In this document: positions 1-11,478 of the stretch, piece by piece
Layout: every line of letters starts with the position of its first letter
Position numbering within the stretch: the first letter of the stretch is position 1
Assembly (NCBI GenBank): GCA_021642125.1
Contig: JAKIXB010000014.1
Span: forward strand, 248,001 to 312,000
Length of the DNA stretch: 64,000 nucleotides
Reading direction: 5' to 3'
Source of the DNA: Nothophoma quercina
Taxonomy: Eukaryota > Ascomycota > Dothideomycetes > Pleosporales > Didymellaceae
The notes under the pieces: model-generated
What the model saw: only the letters and a program-made list of their open reading frames with translations
Database searches by the model: none
What the model was told of the DNA's origin: nothing
Position numbers and translations under genes: made by a program

Positions 1-211
1 CACCTCTCTCACATTTGCTGCCTCTTTGGTCGAATTCGGCACCTGCATGCTTCAGCCGCCGCTAGCCTTGCCCTGACAGAAGGACTACCCCGCATAAACT
101 AACCCACCGCGCGGCTGCGTTCCGACAAGCAGACACTAACTCCAGCCTCAATCCCCGAGTACAACATGCTCGGCTATCCCCTTTGCTTCTCGATGTCTTT
201 GCTAGGTGAAG

Positions 212-2268
212 ATGCTTCGGACGGTGGTTGCTCGCTCTTCACGGCTGTTCTCGATACGCCATGAAGCTCGTCGAGGCATTCTGACCAAAGCGTTCCGCGC
301 GGGACCAACCGAGGTATGCTGGAGCTCAGACCCTGAGAGCTTGGACAACTGACAGCAGCAGCCTCCCCTCCTCGAACAAACGGTGTCAGAGCACTTTGCG
401 GGCGTTGTAAGGCAATTTGGCGACCGGAATGCGTGAGTCCTGGCCGCACACCCTAGCATGGCAGGCCTGAGCTGACCAGATGCCGACAGTGTCATCTCGC
501 ATCACCAGCGCACAATCCTCACATATGAAGCGCTCGATCGCGACTCCAATGCCCTCGCCCGAGGCCTGCAGAAGAGGGGCGTGAAGAAAGGCGACAGAGT
601 TGCTGTGTCGCTGGGTAACAATGTTGAGTTCGCAACGGTACCGCTTAACCATCACGGCAGTCGCGTCCGAGTACTGACAACCGCGTAGACTACGTACGCG
701 CTCTTCAAGCTGGGCGCGATTCTAGTGCCACTGAACCCCGCCTTCAATGCACCACAAGTCCTCTCCGCGCTAAATCACCTCGAAGCTGCCCACCTGATCA
801 TCGGTGCCGAAACGAACCTCCCTCGCAAAGACCCGCGATCGAACATACCGCTCCTTACACACCTCGTACCTGATTTGACTGGGTTGAAGCTCGAGTCAGA
901 GCTTGTACCATCACTGCGAAATGTCATAATGGTGGACAACGCACAGGGGAGGATCGACTGCGCAGTCTACAAGAGCACCACAAGATATGAGCATGTACTG
1001 GAGGATGGCGGGCAAGGCGACACTCTAGGAGACCAAGGACTAGACCCCCACGATATTGTCAATATCCAGTTCACTTCAGGCACGACGAGCATGCCCAAGG
1101 CGGCGTGCTTGAGCCACCGAAGTATCTTGAACAATGGCAAGAGCATTGGAGACAGGATGCTCTTGACGGAGAATGACCGCGTGTGCAGTCCGCCTCCACT
1201 CTTTCAGTGAGTGCCACATAATATCGTTCTAACAAAGAGCCACACTGACCACAGATACAGCTGTTTTGGCTGCATCCTCGGCTACATGGCCACCGCAACC
1301 CACGGCTCCTCCATCATCTGGCCTGCCGAAGCCTTCAATCCGCTTGCCACGCTCGAAGCCGTTCGCGAATACAAGGCCACGGCCCTCTACGGCGTTCCCA
1401 CCATGTTCGTCGCAGAACTCGATCTTCTCGCACACGGCGCTGTACCTCGCGATGGTTTTGAGCACCTACGTACCGGCATCGCAGCAGGTTCCTCAATACC
1501 GGCAGAGCTGATGCGCAAACTCCACAAGCAGCTGAACTTGACCGAGCTGACAATATGCTATGGCATGACGGAGACAAGTCCAGTCAGTTGCATGACCACG
1601 ACCGACGATCCCATTGAGAAGCGGATAGACAGCGTTGGGCGGTTACTTCCTCACGTCCAGGCTAAGGTTGTCGACCCCAGCGATTGGTCACGTACACTAG
1701 GCATTGATGAGCGTGGCGAACTCGCTGTAAGCGGATACCTCCTCATGAAGGGCTACTGGGGCGACGAGAAGAAGACCTCGGAAGTCATGGTCCCAGACGA
1801 CGACGGCAGGATGTGGATGCACACCGGTGACGAAGCCGCAATGGACGCTGAGGGGTATGTCCGCATTACAGGGCGCATCAAGGATCTCATCATTAAAGGT
1901 GGTGAGAACATCCACCCACTTGAAGTCGAGAACTGTCTCTTTGCGCACCCGGCTGTTCGCGAGGTCAGCGTAGCAGGTCTCCCAGATGAGCGGTACGGTG
2001 AGGTTGTTGCTGCGTTTGTGGTCAAGCATGATGGTGAGGAAGGGAATACCACCGCGGATGAGGTGAGGAGTTGGGTGAGAGAGAAGTTGAGTCATCACCT
2101 TGGTGAGTATTGGTCGGCATTTGAAGCTGGAAAATGCTAATGCCCAAGACAGTGCCGAAATACGTCTTCTTCGTGCAAGACTACCCCAAGACGCCGAGTG
2201 GGAAGATACAGAAATTTAAGCTAAGAGAATCCGGGATCAAGTGGTTGCAAGAAGGGAAAGGATTATAG
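212..2268 (+). CDS. ACSF2-like acyl-CoA synthetase (AMP-binding), probably mitochondrial
   Basis: This adenylate-forming enzyme should activate a medium-chain or related carboxylic acid to its CoA thioester through an acyl-AMP intermediate. The model has six exons: 212-313, 356-432, 490-637, 689-1206, 1261-2102 and 2153-2268, totalling 600 aa. The acceptor at 1260 is preferred over 1254 because it restores the family motif PLFHCFG. The block DIVNIQFTSGTTSMPKA is the ATP-binding loop and resembles the ACSF2 branch closely. YGMTETSP and the YVRITGRIKDLIIKGGENI hinge follow, and PKTPSGKIQKFKL carries the C-terminal catalytic lysine. The N-terminus (MLRTVVARSSRLFSIRH) is basic and hydroxylated like a mitochondrial presequence. 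The C-terminus GKGL is not a peroxisomal signal. Oddity: the loop reads GTTSMPKA where GTTGxPKG is usual. The exact exon 2 acceptor (355, 358 or 361) cannot be decided. Confidence 0.88.
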
Positions 2269-3178
2269 CCCTATACGAAAATAATTTCACAATCGAATCC
2301 GCTCATCGCTTCGTCCTTCTGTTGTCTTGGTACAGATTCAACTACCTTTCAGTCGCGCTGTGAGTGCTGGACACACCAGTGGGACTATTGGGACAGCTGA
2401 CTGTCTGGGATACAGTTGATGAAGGACTTGGCCCGTCTTGCACTGGGTGATTTATCCTTGGATGCGCGTCCGGATCACGTTATGTTCACTGATCTGCCTA
2501 CTGCCGCTCGGAGATATATCCGGATGAGAACCTACAAAGTCTGTGGATCGCTCGAATTCTTTCAATACCACCTTAACATCTTCGATTCAAGCAGGTCGCA
2601 TACGCCAAATGTCATAGAAGTAGCGGCCCAGCAAGTCACTTGCACAAGTCACATGACCTGACTGGTGTGATCCTACTTGGTCACAAATTAGTTTCGTCAG
2701 AATGCCAGCCAGCCAGACTCAGACTTCACCATGTGCGTTGCCTCAGAGCAAAGAACAAAAGAAAGGAGAAGTCTTGACTTGCGAGTCGTGCGCTTTACTC
2801 ATCCCAAAGCAGCTCCAAGCTTGCTATGAATATGGTTGCTCTCTCAACTCAAGTCAACAACGAGGTTGTGAAGCACATCAGGGAAGAGCCCCGCTGAGGC
2901 GCGACTCTCCGTTGCAACGGGCAGGTCATCTTAGCCCAATTCGTACAGAATGGGATTCTGGAATGCCGATTTAGCGGCTTGACAGTCTAGAACTTCATAG
3001 CCGCAATTCTCAACACCGGTCTACGAGTGGCCAACAAACCTTCAATAACTGATTCTTTCTGCGAACCCTTCCTTGAAAGAATCTGCAGGAGGTATCTGAG
3101 AATGAAGAAGAGATAGCGACGACCGGGATGTACTGAGGTGCAGCCACACAGTTATTAGACTGCAGGCGCTAGGGCATC
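2269..3178. other. intergenic, no gene seen
   Basis: About 0.9 kb between the acyl-CoA ligase and the PAS-GATA gene. It has only short open frames (81 and 90 codons) with no recognisable composition or motif. It presumably holds the promoter and 5' UTR of the downstream gene. Confidence 0.5.
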
Positions 3179-4424
3179 ATGTGGTAAGGCACACAGCAGC
3201 TGAGGTGAATATGGCCACTGACCTTACAGGACAACAACAACAATACCAGATTCGGACCTTTCTCCGACATCTTCTTCACTCATTTCCAGCACTGTTTCGC
3301 AAGCCGTTGCACGAAGCAAACTCGACAAGCAGGACGACTGGTCACGATACGCGATAGAAGGTCTGCAAGACTTTCTGCATGTTCTGTCTTCAAACGGCAG
3401 GATCCGTTTCGTCTCTGATTCATGTGAGGTTGTTGTGGGTTATAAGCGCGGGCAACTTCTCGGAAAACACATCAATGCCTTTATTCACCCTGACGACGTC
3501 GAGGTATGGACCCGAGAGTTCGGCGAAGCGATGCTGTACGGCAGGCCGATGCGCTTTACCTACCGGTTTCGACATGCGAGCAACGACTGGATCATCATGG
3601 AGTCGCAATGTAACGTCTATCAGCTTGGGAAGCCAGACCATGTCCTACACCACCGCGAGCTTGTCGTGATGGCTCGGCCTTACCGCAACACGAGCGGTGC
3701 TCTGTTCGATTCATTCCTAGAGCAGAAAGTTGTCGGCGAAAGACTGATGCAGCAGCTTGAGCAGCTGAAGCGCGAAGAGCGGGAAGAGCTAGAGGCTGAA
3801 ATACATCATCCATTGCCCACGAGGCCTATCGATGGCCTGTCGTTTGACGCGTCTGTCCATACGCGGCAGACTGGAGACCATCAAGTCGTGCATCAAGTGG
3901 AGGCAGTGATCTCCTGTCCTGTACCGATGCATTATCTATTCGATGGGAATGGTGTTTCTACTGTCAGTGAATAAGGCTTCTTTCGTCAAACTCCGTTGAT
4001 CATCTTCTAGGTACATCTCCCCAAGGCTATGGAAGACTTTGAGCCCGAGAAATCGGATAACATGCAGATTGGTGAATTGGGCATCCCGTTCAACCGAGGC
4101 GCCCAGGAAGTTGGTGAAAATTCTGTCGGTCATAGGGCATACAAGAAGCGCAAGATGAAGGATCCGCATATCTGCCAGTCTTGTGGTACTTTGGAGTCTC
4201 CCGAGTGGCGCAAAGGGCCAGAGGGACGGAAGACGCTCTGCAATGCATGCGGATGTAAGTTCCTTTGCATATGATCCGACCTAGATCAACTACTAACCAT
4301 GTTAGTGCGCTGGTCGAAATTCCAGAGGGTTGGCAACAGAAAGGCAGCTGATGCGATATCAATGGCCTCCAACAACCCCAATAGAGATTCCGGTTATGAG
4401 GGAAGTCATGATCCGCTTTCATGA
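3179..4424 (+). CDS. White collar-2-like PAS-GATA transcription factor
   Basis: The protein combines one PAS domain (about residues 45-165, with FLHVLSSNGRIRFVSDSC, LLGKHINAFIHPDDVEVW and FTYRFRH) and a C-terminal GATA finger of the form CQSC-x18-CNAC (about residues 300-327). A coiled stretch, LMQQLEQLKREEREELEAE, lies between them. This order is that of WC-2, partner of WC-1 in the blue-light and clock white-collar complex. Exons: 3179-3183, 3230-3962, 4011-4254 and 4306-4424, 366 aa. The first exon codes only Met-Trp. It is supported by a TAG at 3170-3172 in the same frame and a good 46-bp intron, but a longer N-terminus through another exon is possible. Neurospora WC-2 is longer, and the residues after the finger (LRWSKFQRVGNRKAA) differ from the usual lysine-rich tail. 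It could therefore be a short paralogue. Confidence 0.75.
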
Positions 4425-4559
4425 TACGTTTCGGGTACGACTGCATAGTAAGATAAGGACTTAGCACGTAATACACGCGGATTACTTGTTAGGTTTCGGG
4501 GGAAGATGTCATAAGCTGAGATGATCATGGGGACGAAAAATTGGAATATCAAGAATCTG

Positions 4560-5560
4560 ACATATCTCTAACGCTAGTACCCCGCAAGACGCGCAAGCCA
4601 AAGCTTAAGAATAAGAGAAACTCTAGAGAAGGCGTAAATGGCTCTTTAATCTCCGTTCAGGGAGTATTAAATCTAGACTGTGGGCTCCAGCAGCAGATGG
4701 TAGCGAAGAAGGGCAAGAAGGCTGTTCACTCACATGCCGGCCATATAGAAAACATCTGGGCGTTTCCTCATCTGTTGGCTAACCACTACTGCGATGGCTG
4801 GGAGTCCGTCATCGCGGAAGGTAAGATCGAGGCGCGAGTATTCGCGGACAATACCTAGGTACGCTGCCAGGCAGGGATATGGTGCTCTGGGTTGCGCTTG
4901 ACAATAGTGCCACCGAAGTTCGGTTCACCGTAGATAGAGCAGTCGAGAGCTCCGCCCTTGTATCTGAGGCATACCTTGCACTCCCATAAGAGCTGGCGGT
5001 GGGTGAAGTGAACCGTCCGCGCAGACGACTGTCGTTCCTGGTACACCCAGGCACGTTGCAGCAAAGCAAAGCGACTTGCAAACTTGATTTACCCTGTATA
5101 GAGAGAAGACTTCCATCAAAAGTATTCTTTTACGAGAACGTTCGGAGCGCGTCGAAATGCCTTTGGCTTTATCCGATCATTGACGCTTCGGAAACAGCTT
5201 TCGTTCTGTTTGCAGGCACAGTCGCGACAAAAGTGATGTATCCATGACGGTAGACATCTGTCATCATTGCAGCGGCTTCGTTCCAGTCTTCGAGGTCGTC
5301 TTGGATGATGCATAAAGCACCGCGCCAGAGGAAGTGTACACCTAAGTCACTGCATACCTACACAGCATCCTAAACGTTCTGGGTAGGTTTTTGACGGTGA
5401 TGCCACTACGGAAGACATTGATATTGGACTTAACCAGCTCTGAAATGAAACAATCAGCGCCCCATCAATGGCTTGTACAAGCGTACGCCGGACAGCCGTG
5501 CACGTCGTCCCTCAGATTCAGCCAACCGTCGTCTATTTGAAGTACTTTTCTCGGCATATA
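4560..5560 (-). pseudogene. Decayed HET (heterokaryon incompatibility) domain gene
   Basis: Read on the minus strand, pieces of a HET domain occur in the normal order but in different frames. From 5560 downwards they are PAYACTSH-stop-WG (usual xYxxLSHCWG), VKNLPRTFRM (usual LPKTFxDA), FLWRGALCIIQDDLEDWNE, MMTDVYRHGYITFVAT, LQRAWVYQERQSSARTVHF with RQLLWECK, then IVREYSRLDLTFRDD and FYMAGM-stop. HET domains act in allorecognition and cell death in filamentous fungi. At least five in-frame stops and two frameshifts (near 5335 and near 5060) separate the pieces, so no functional protein is possible. The outer ends are estimates, because flanking sequence is too decayed to place the original start and stop. 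Confidence 0.8.
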
Positions 5561-6141
5561 TCGCGTAGCTTCGATGACACCAAGGCTTCCTGCCTAATCT
5601 TGAGCAAAATTACTGATAGCGTCAGCTATATGACTTGTATCTGTACCAGCTGTGGAGTTTCAACGTCCGCGCTGCTAGCTGTCCACTCGCATGTCCCAAT
5701 GCGTTCTAATGCACCTGCTGAAAGCTGTCGAAGCACCAGTTCCAAGATGTCAACTTCTCTCTTTCTCTAATTCCCCGTCATCCACAAGAACAGGAAGATG
5801 ACGTGGTCATCATCAGCGGGTGGTCTCGGATCAGTTGCCAGATCATAATCAGCTTGACCATTGATTGTGTACGATGTCGATAATAGCTCAGTTTGCGGTT
5901 CAGTGACAAAGTCGTGCGGAAAGTCGGGACGGCTACAGGAATCGAAAATGGTTTTTGGTAGGCGTGACCGATGAGCGTGATATTGTGAGTTGCAAAAGTC
6001 TTTGACCCCCCAAAGTATGGTAGTAAAAGTGGAGTAACAAGCTAAAGGTGTAAGCAGGCGGGATATGATAACAGAGTTTGGTCCGCGCGTGTTCGTTTAG
6101 TTGCTCCGCAGAGACTAGTGATTGTCTGAGTCTGTCGACAA
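5561..6141. other. intergenic, no gene seen
   Basis: Region between the HET remnant and the next gene's stop codon. Its first half may hold the unrecognisable upstream part of the HET gene. Nothing else is seen. Confidence 0.4.
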
Positions 6142-7860
6142 TTATCCAGCTGAACTACCCCAGCCGTGATCAATGTGACACCAAGAACCTTCACCGGCTT
6201 TCCTGGCAGCAAGGATCTCCTGCCTTACGCTCCTTGCCATCTTCTCCCTGCTCACCCACTCATTCACAGCTTGTCCGGTCTCATGAGCGTTCAGCTTCCA
6301 GCTTGTATCTTCTCTTCCCTTGTTCTCTCTCAGCCAGCGCATCAATTGCACTGGCACTATTCCTGCCGGCATGTTCTGCAGCGACTGTGTATCTGCGGGA
6401 ATCCAACCCTGGAAAAAATTCAGATATGTGATACGTTGCCACGCATCATTCCAATCTGGACCAGGAAAAGCCTTGTGGTATCTCCACTCTTCAGGATCAT
6501 GGTCTGACCTAGAGACGGATAGAAGATCGTCTGAGCGCCAACTCAATGCTTTCAACCAATTGCACCCTTCCAAATCTAACCACTGCAAGGAGTATGTATT
6601 GATCGAAAATCGCCGCAGAACATTCGTGGCCTCGTGCCAGTCGTCGTCAAGGTCAGAGTAGAAGTGCGAGCCGCCGAGGGAAACAGACGTGATGTTCGAG
6701 ACCATCGAGGTCGTTGCAGCGTTCGGAGTCGTAGAAGGCCGTGGCCAGTATGCTAGCGAGAGGTGCGTAATCTTGTTCAGGTTCGGCGAGATCTTTAGCA
6801 ACTCGGGCCACGAGGCCCATGCACGAGGTTGTGCGAGCGATAGCCTGCTGAGGTTGGTGAAGTATGGTATCGAGAGCGACGCCGTCAAGACGGGCTGGGT
6901 GTTAGCTGAGTCTTCAGCCTCGTCTTCCCATGAATCGGCAACCTCCACCGCTCGCTCTTTTCCCTTAGCTTTTCTCGACTCTTCGATCTGCAGATCCTCT
7001 ATATTCGGTAATTGCGAGCCCTGCCGCTTCAGAAATTTCCCCACATCGCCAATGGCGAATGCCGCGCCTAAAAGCCCAGTGAAGTCCAGGAAACGAACTT
7101 CTTCCCAACCTGAAGTAACAGAGCCCTCTTCATTCTGGAACAATATCTTGAATGACCGCAAGTCTAAGCATGCTTTTGCTCCAAAAGCAGCTAAGTAGCT
7201 CAGAAGCACTTCCCTCAACGCAACAGGTATCTCAGGAATATAGTGTTGCTCGAACTCAACAAGCTCCTCCCAGTGTAGTGCAAATGTTCGTAGGCAGTGG
7301 TGCGCGAGACTTCGATTCGCAGGCAGACGCTGCAAGACGAGTCAGAAGCTTGAATCACAATAACCCAGGTCTATCGCCTGAGGTGGCACAGAAATACGTA
7401 CCGGATATTCATCGTCTGTTACTCTGGCCAGCATGCAGAACTTGGGTGCACCTCGGTCGTGGCCAGACTGCTGCCTTCTCATCTTTCGCACATAATCTGG
7501 TGCATGTCGACTGGACAACAGCCAGCTTGTTGGCGCTGCTGGACCAGGTGGTGGCCTTGCTCCGCCTACAGCTCGTCGTGCACGTAGGCCTGGCTTCGGT
7601 TTTGGAGCGTTAACCTCAGGTATATGCAGAACCCGCCGCAGGTCCGGCGGGACGGAGCGGCTGCTTACTACCGATGTGAGTTCATCTCGTTGTTCTGGTG
7701 TGGCTCGTGGCGCTTGCTCACGACGAAGCTGTTGGATGCGTTGATTGACGGTTTGAGGTTCGGGCGGCGTTGAAGATGAAGAAGCTCTTGAGCTTTGCAA
7801 TGATGGGTGAACGTATGACGGTTTCGCTTGCGTGTATGACGGTGCGTGCTTCTTTGGCAT
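6142..7860 (-). CDS. Conserved fungal protein of unknown function, LRR-like
   Basis: Two exons, 7402-7860 and 6142-7329, joined by a 72-bp intron, give 548 aa. The acceptor at 7330 is required because a TGA lies just upstream in that frame. The first 115 residues are basic, Ser/Pro-rich and low in complexity (MPKKHAPSYTQAKPSYVHPS, then a proline-glycine rich run), ending before PTSWLLSSRH. The C-terminal two thirds is globular, with leucine-spaced segments such as LSRLSLAQPRAW, ITHLSLAYWPRP and LQWLDLEGCNWLKAL that read like irregular leucine-rich repeats. The architecture resembles a family of uncharacterised Pezizomycotina proteins starting MPKKH. I do not assign a function. No catalytic motif, signal peptide or membrane segment is visible. 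Confidence 0.75.
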
Positions 7861-9151
7861 GGCAGTGTACCAAATGCCGTGAAGTGACCGTAGGCAAGTA
7901 GGAAGCTGCTGACGGGTGAGTAGTCACCTGTAGTAAGCGAGGATCAATGTGGATGAGTCAATGCTCAATTTCCGGATATAGCAGTGGCTCGAGACTCGTG
8001 TGTTTGAACAGCTGGTCTCAGAAAAAGAACAACAAAAAAAAACGTGAGTCAAGTGGGGTGCTATCGAAGTGAGTTGATGGCGAGCTCATCTTTGGTGTCG
8101 AAGTTCGTCATGACGCCACTACTGATCCGCACCTTCTGTACCGCACGTGATATACTTCTGCTATTCTAGAGATCAAAAACAAAGTATCAGCAACTCGATG
8201 CATTCGAGTGCTGGAATCGTGTGGGTACAACTAAAGTTCTAAAAGTGTGGTACCTACCCTAATCCTGGGGAGATGTTGGTGCTCATTTCTTGGCAACGCA
8301 TTGACCCAATACTCTTTCTATCTGCATCATCGGCTCCTTATCGTAATGAAGTCACCCAGCCTTGGGACTGCATCTCAACAATACGCAACCGCCTGCGTGC
8401 ATTCGTTTCGATCCTAGTCAATTTGACTTCGGCAATGCAGACCAAGAGTGTATCGTGGCTTGTGGTGGAGGTCAACTCAACCAGCAACGTGCCACACTCA
8501 GGCATGGTTCACGACCACGAGCGCAGTCTGGCTGTCTCCTGATCATTCCACACGAGATTGAGGCTCTTCAGACCGAACAGCGGCATCCCCGTTGTGGCGT
8601 TTCAAACAGTGGTTAAGCTATCGATAAGGGATCAAACGGCCCGCTGTCAAATTGCAGACACCAAGCAATCTTGAGCCTCCAATTTCGTACCCAACGGCTG
8701 CTGTTCACCATGGATTTGGCTGCAGCAGTAAACAAAGTACTCGATGTCGGGATTCAGCATTGCTTCTGCATGCTTCAAACACCGGGAGGAATGGAGAACC
8801 GTTACACGAGATCACTCAGAGGCCCAAGCTGAAGCCACGCAAGCAAACCAACCCCTGCACATCGCTAATTTTGGATACAGCTGCCACTCCCCCCGACGGA
8901 GCATTGATGCGGGAAGGATCAGCGAGTGCCTGACTCCCGTGCAGCCTGGCTCGTGGGTCGTCATGGTTGTTGTTTCCTGTTCTTTTTTCGGCGGCCCTCA
9001 ATTTCGCGTTCACTTCACTCACACCATGCCGTAGACCTCCTTTCTGCGCCTTGTTGTTTCTTCACGTTACACTACCACTAATACTAGTAATGCGCTTGCA
9101 GCCTTGCTGAGCAACACATCCTACCCAGTCACTCGCTTACGATCAGAGACC
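7861..9151. other. intergenic, no gene seen
   Basis: About 1.3 kb between divergently transcribed genes. Open frames of 84-96 codons occur at 8273-9034 but overlap one another and match nothing known. An A-rich tract is present near 8030-8042. It probably contains both promoters. Confidence 0.45.
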
Positions 9152-10474
9152 ATGTACTTTTCAGCGCGTACAATCACCGGCATCGCCGTCTTTATCACGA
9201 TCACGATCCTATACACGATTAACGCAGTATCCGCACGCGACCCGACATCGTTCTTCTTCAACCCTCGCAAAGGGTACGCAGCACGCTACTCTGCTATTCG
9301 ACGCCAGCAGGCCGAAGACTTCCTGCAGGCTTATCACGATGCGCCGAGCCACGAGATTGTCAAGGCTGGACACGAACGAAACAGGAAGTTATGCGTGGGC
9401 ATACCGTCCTTCAAGCGTGAAGGAGTGCACTATTTGCGAGATACCATCGGTTCGCTCCTCGAGGGCCTCACACCTGAAGAGCGGCAAGAGATATACCTTA
9501 TTGTGTTTATACCACACTCGAACCCGAATGTACACCCCGAGTACAATGAGGCCTGGCTACCTGGTCTTGCAGATCAGGTGTTGACCTACCAGTTCGGCGA
9601 CGATCAGATGCAGCACATTCGCAACATGGAGAGGCAAGGCGGTTTGTACGTCGAGAAGGCGCTGTTCGACTACAGATACCTCCTATCTGCATGTACCGAG
9701 CAATTCACGCCTTACATCGCCATGATTGAAGATGACATCGTAGCCATGGATGGATGGTACCACCGTACAATGGACGCGATCAACCAGGCTGAGCAGCAGG
9801 CTGCAGAGCGTCGTGCAAGAGCTGACTTCCTCTACCTGCGTTTGTTCTACACAGAAGAGTTCTTTGGGTGGAATGCCGAGGACTGGAGAAGCTACCTGTA
9901 CTACTCCCTGTGTGCAGCCGGCATACCCACCGCGATTCTGCTCTTCGTGCGCTGCGGACCTACGACGAAGCTTTCCCTCACTCTCACCACCACCCGCTCG
10001 GTCATCGCGATCTACACTCTTCTCGCAACCAGCATCCTCATCTTCTTCGGGATGGGTCGCAATACCGTTCTGCCCCTACCTACAGGTGTTGCCGAGATGT
10101 CTGAGTTCGGCTGCTGTGCCCAGGGCTTCGTCTTCCCGCATCTGAAGGCCCTGGCACTCGTCGACTACTACAAGGATCGACGTCTTGGGTTCGTGGACGT
10201 GCTCACAGAAGACTACGCAAACGAGCGAGGAGAGCTGCGATACGCAATGACCCCAAGCGTCATGCAGCATATTGGCAAGAAGAGCAGCAAGATCGACGAC
10301 TATGGACCACAAAGCAAATGGGGCAGGAGTGTCGCAGAAAAGATATGGAGTTTCGCATTTGAGAAGTTCGACTGGAGTAAACTAAGGCAAGAGCACGAGC
10401 TTAATGCAAGGCTGAGGCAAGAAGAGAAGGCGGAAAAGGAGGCGCAATTTGCAAATCAGCAAGCCGGTGTGTGA
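9152..10474 (+). CDS. PGAP4-like GPI-glycan glycosyltransferase (membrane protein)
   Basis: A single-exon gene of 440 aa. The start at 9152 (MYFSARTITGIAVFITITIL) is the first ATG in frame and begins directly with a transmembrane anchor (about residues 5-27). The lumenal part contains RKLCVGIPSFKR, then the acidic metal-binding motif IEDDIVAMDGW (about residues 192-201). Two more hydrophobic helices follow (about 248-270 and 283-302), and then the second half of the catalytic domain with EMSEFGCCAQGFVFPH and VDVLTEDYANERGELRYA. A GT-A fold interrupted by a tandem membrane hairpin is the known design of animal PGAP4/TMEM246, which adds GalNAc to GPI anchors in the Golgi. By family the fungal protein should modify GPI glycans in the Golgi. 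The donor sugar cannot be read from sequence. Confidence 0.8.
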   Translation: MYFSARTITGIAVFITITILYTINAVSARDPTSFFFNPRKGYAARYSAIRRQQAEDFLQAYHDAPSHEIVKAGHERNRKLCVGIPSFKREGVHYLRDTIGSLLEGLTPEERQEIYLIVFIPHSNPNVHPEYNEAWLPGLADQVLTYQFGDDQMQHIRNMERQGGLYVEKALFDYRYLLSACTEQFTPYIAMIEDDIVAMDGWYHRTMDAINQAEQQAAERRARADFLYLRLFYTEEFFGWNAEDWRSYLYYSLCAAGIPTAILLFVRCGPTTKLSLTLTTTRSVIAIYTLLATSILIFFGMGRNTVLPLPTGVAEMSEFGCCAQGFVFPHLKALALVDYYKDRRLGFVDVLTEDYANERGELRYAMTPSVMQHIGKKSSKIDDYGPQSKWGRSVAEKIWSFAFEKFDWSKLRQEHELNARLRQEEKAEKEAQFANQQAGV

Positions 10475-11478
10475 GCTGAATCTACGTCTAAGGGAAAGAA
10501 GTTACGAGATCACGAATTTCTGGGCTCTCTGTGACTAGGAAGTAAGGTAGCAGTCTACAACGGCCAACAGGTATCTATAGCGCAAGCACATATGCCAAGG
10601 CGTAACGATAACCTTGAGAAGCGCCACGCGCTGATGCCCGAGAAAGTCTTTCATTTCAACACGCCACACAAGGTGCGGTAGCGACACGAGAAGGACACAT
10701 CAAGAAGTTGGACTTAGAAACGACCCAAAAAGCACTTCACGCGGCCGTCTCAGCAGAGACGAGAAGAATACCGCCGTCACATGGAGTCGAAGGGGATATG
10801 GCGTTGCAGAGGCATTCCTAATGTAATTGTAGATAAGGAACAAGTAATCGAACAGATGCCACCATACGAGTATTCGTGTCTCTGTCTCTTTCACTAACAG
10901 AATTCAGACTGGCAGCGACGTTATCTGCTCGTTTCGATGTGAGCTGGCTTGATCGCGTGTTCCTGATGTCCACTGCTCCGACAGATCAAACAAGAATGCC
11001 GCATTGTGTGGAAAGCAGCGACATGGGTGCAAGGCGATTCCAAGAAACTGCTGCATCATCACCTCGCGCCTTCCGCAGATGCGCCTCAAAAAATCCTCAG
11101 GGCTTCCTTGCACGCTCCTTTGTGTTTGCGTACTTCCTTCTATCACCTGAGCAGTGCACCGAAAGCTTCTTGTTTACATAATTATCACGCCTTGAGTTAT
11201 CTAGCGCAAGCCTTTACTGAGAGGTAGCGCCAAGACTTTTGCCCTTTCAAAAAGGCAAAAGGGCAAATCAAGCTCGGGAGGCGCCTGAAAGGCAAACGAG
11301 GCGCTGAGGAGGGCGAATCATGAGGCCCAACCTTATTGACCTGAGGGTTTCGCGCCACCCAAATTAACAGCGCATCATCAGCGGTTGCGTAAGTCTTAAG
11401 AGTTGAGCAGCTCCTTTCTTTTTGTTGCTGACAGCGATCGAGCATCCAGACATCTACAGCATCCCGATCTTCATAATC
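10475..11478. other. intergenic with a small hairpin
   Basis: One kilobase without a convincing gene. The only structure noticed is a perfect 10-bp inverted repeat listed separately. The open frames here are short and overlap on both strands. Confidence 0.45.
11238..11267. repeat. Inverted repeat (10-bp arms, 10-bp loop)
   Basis: TTTGCCCTTT at 11238-11247 is matched by AAAGGGCAAA at 11258-11267. It lies about 210 bp upstream of the zinc-finger gene's start. It could be a regulatory palindrome or chance. Confidence 0.5.
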
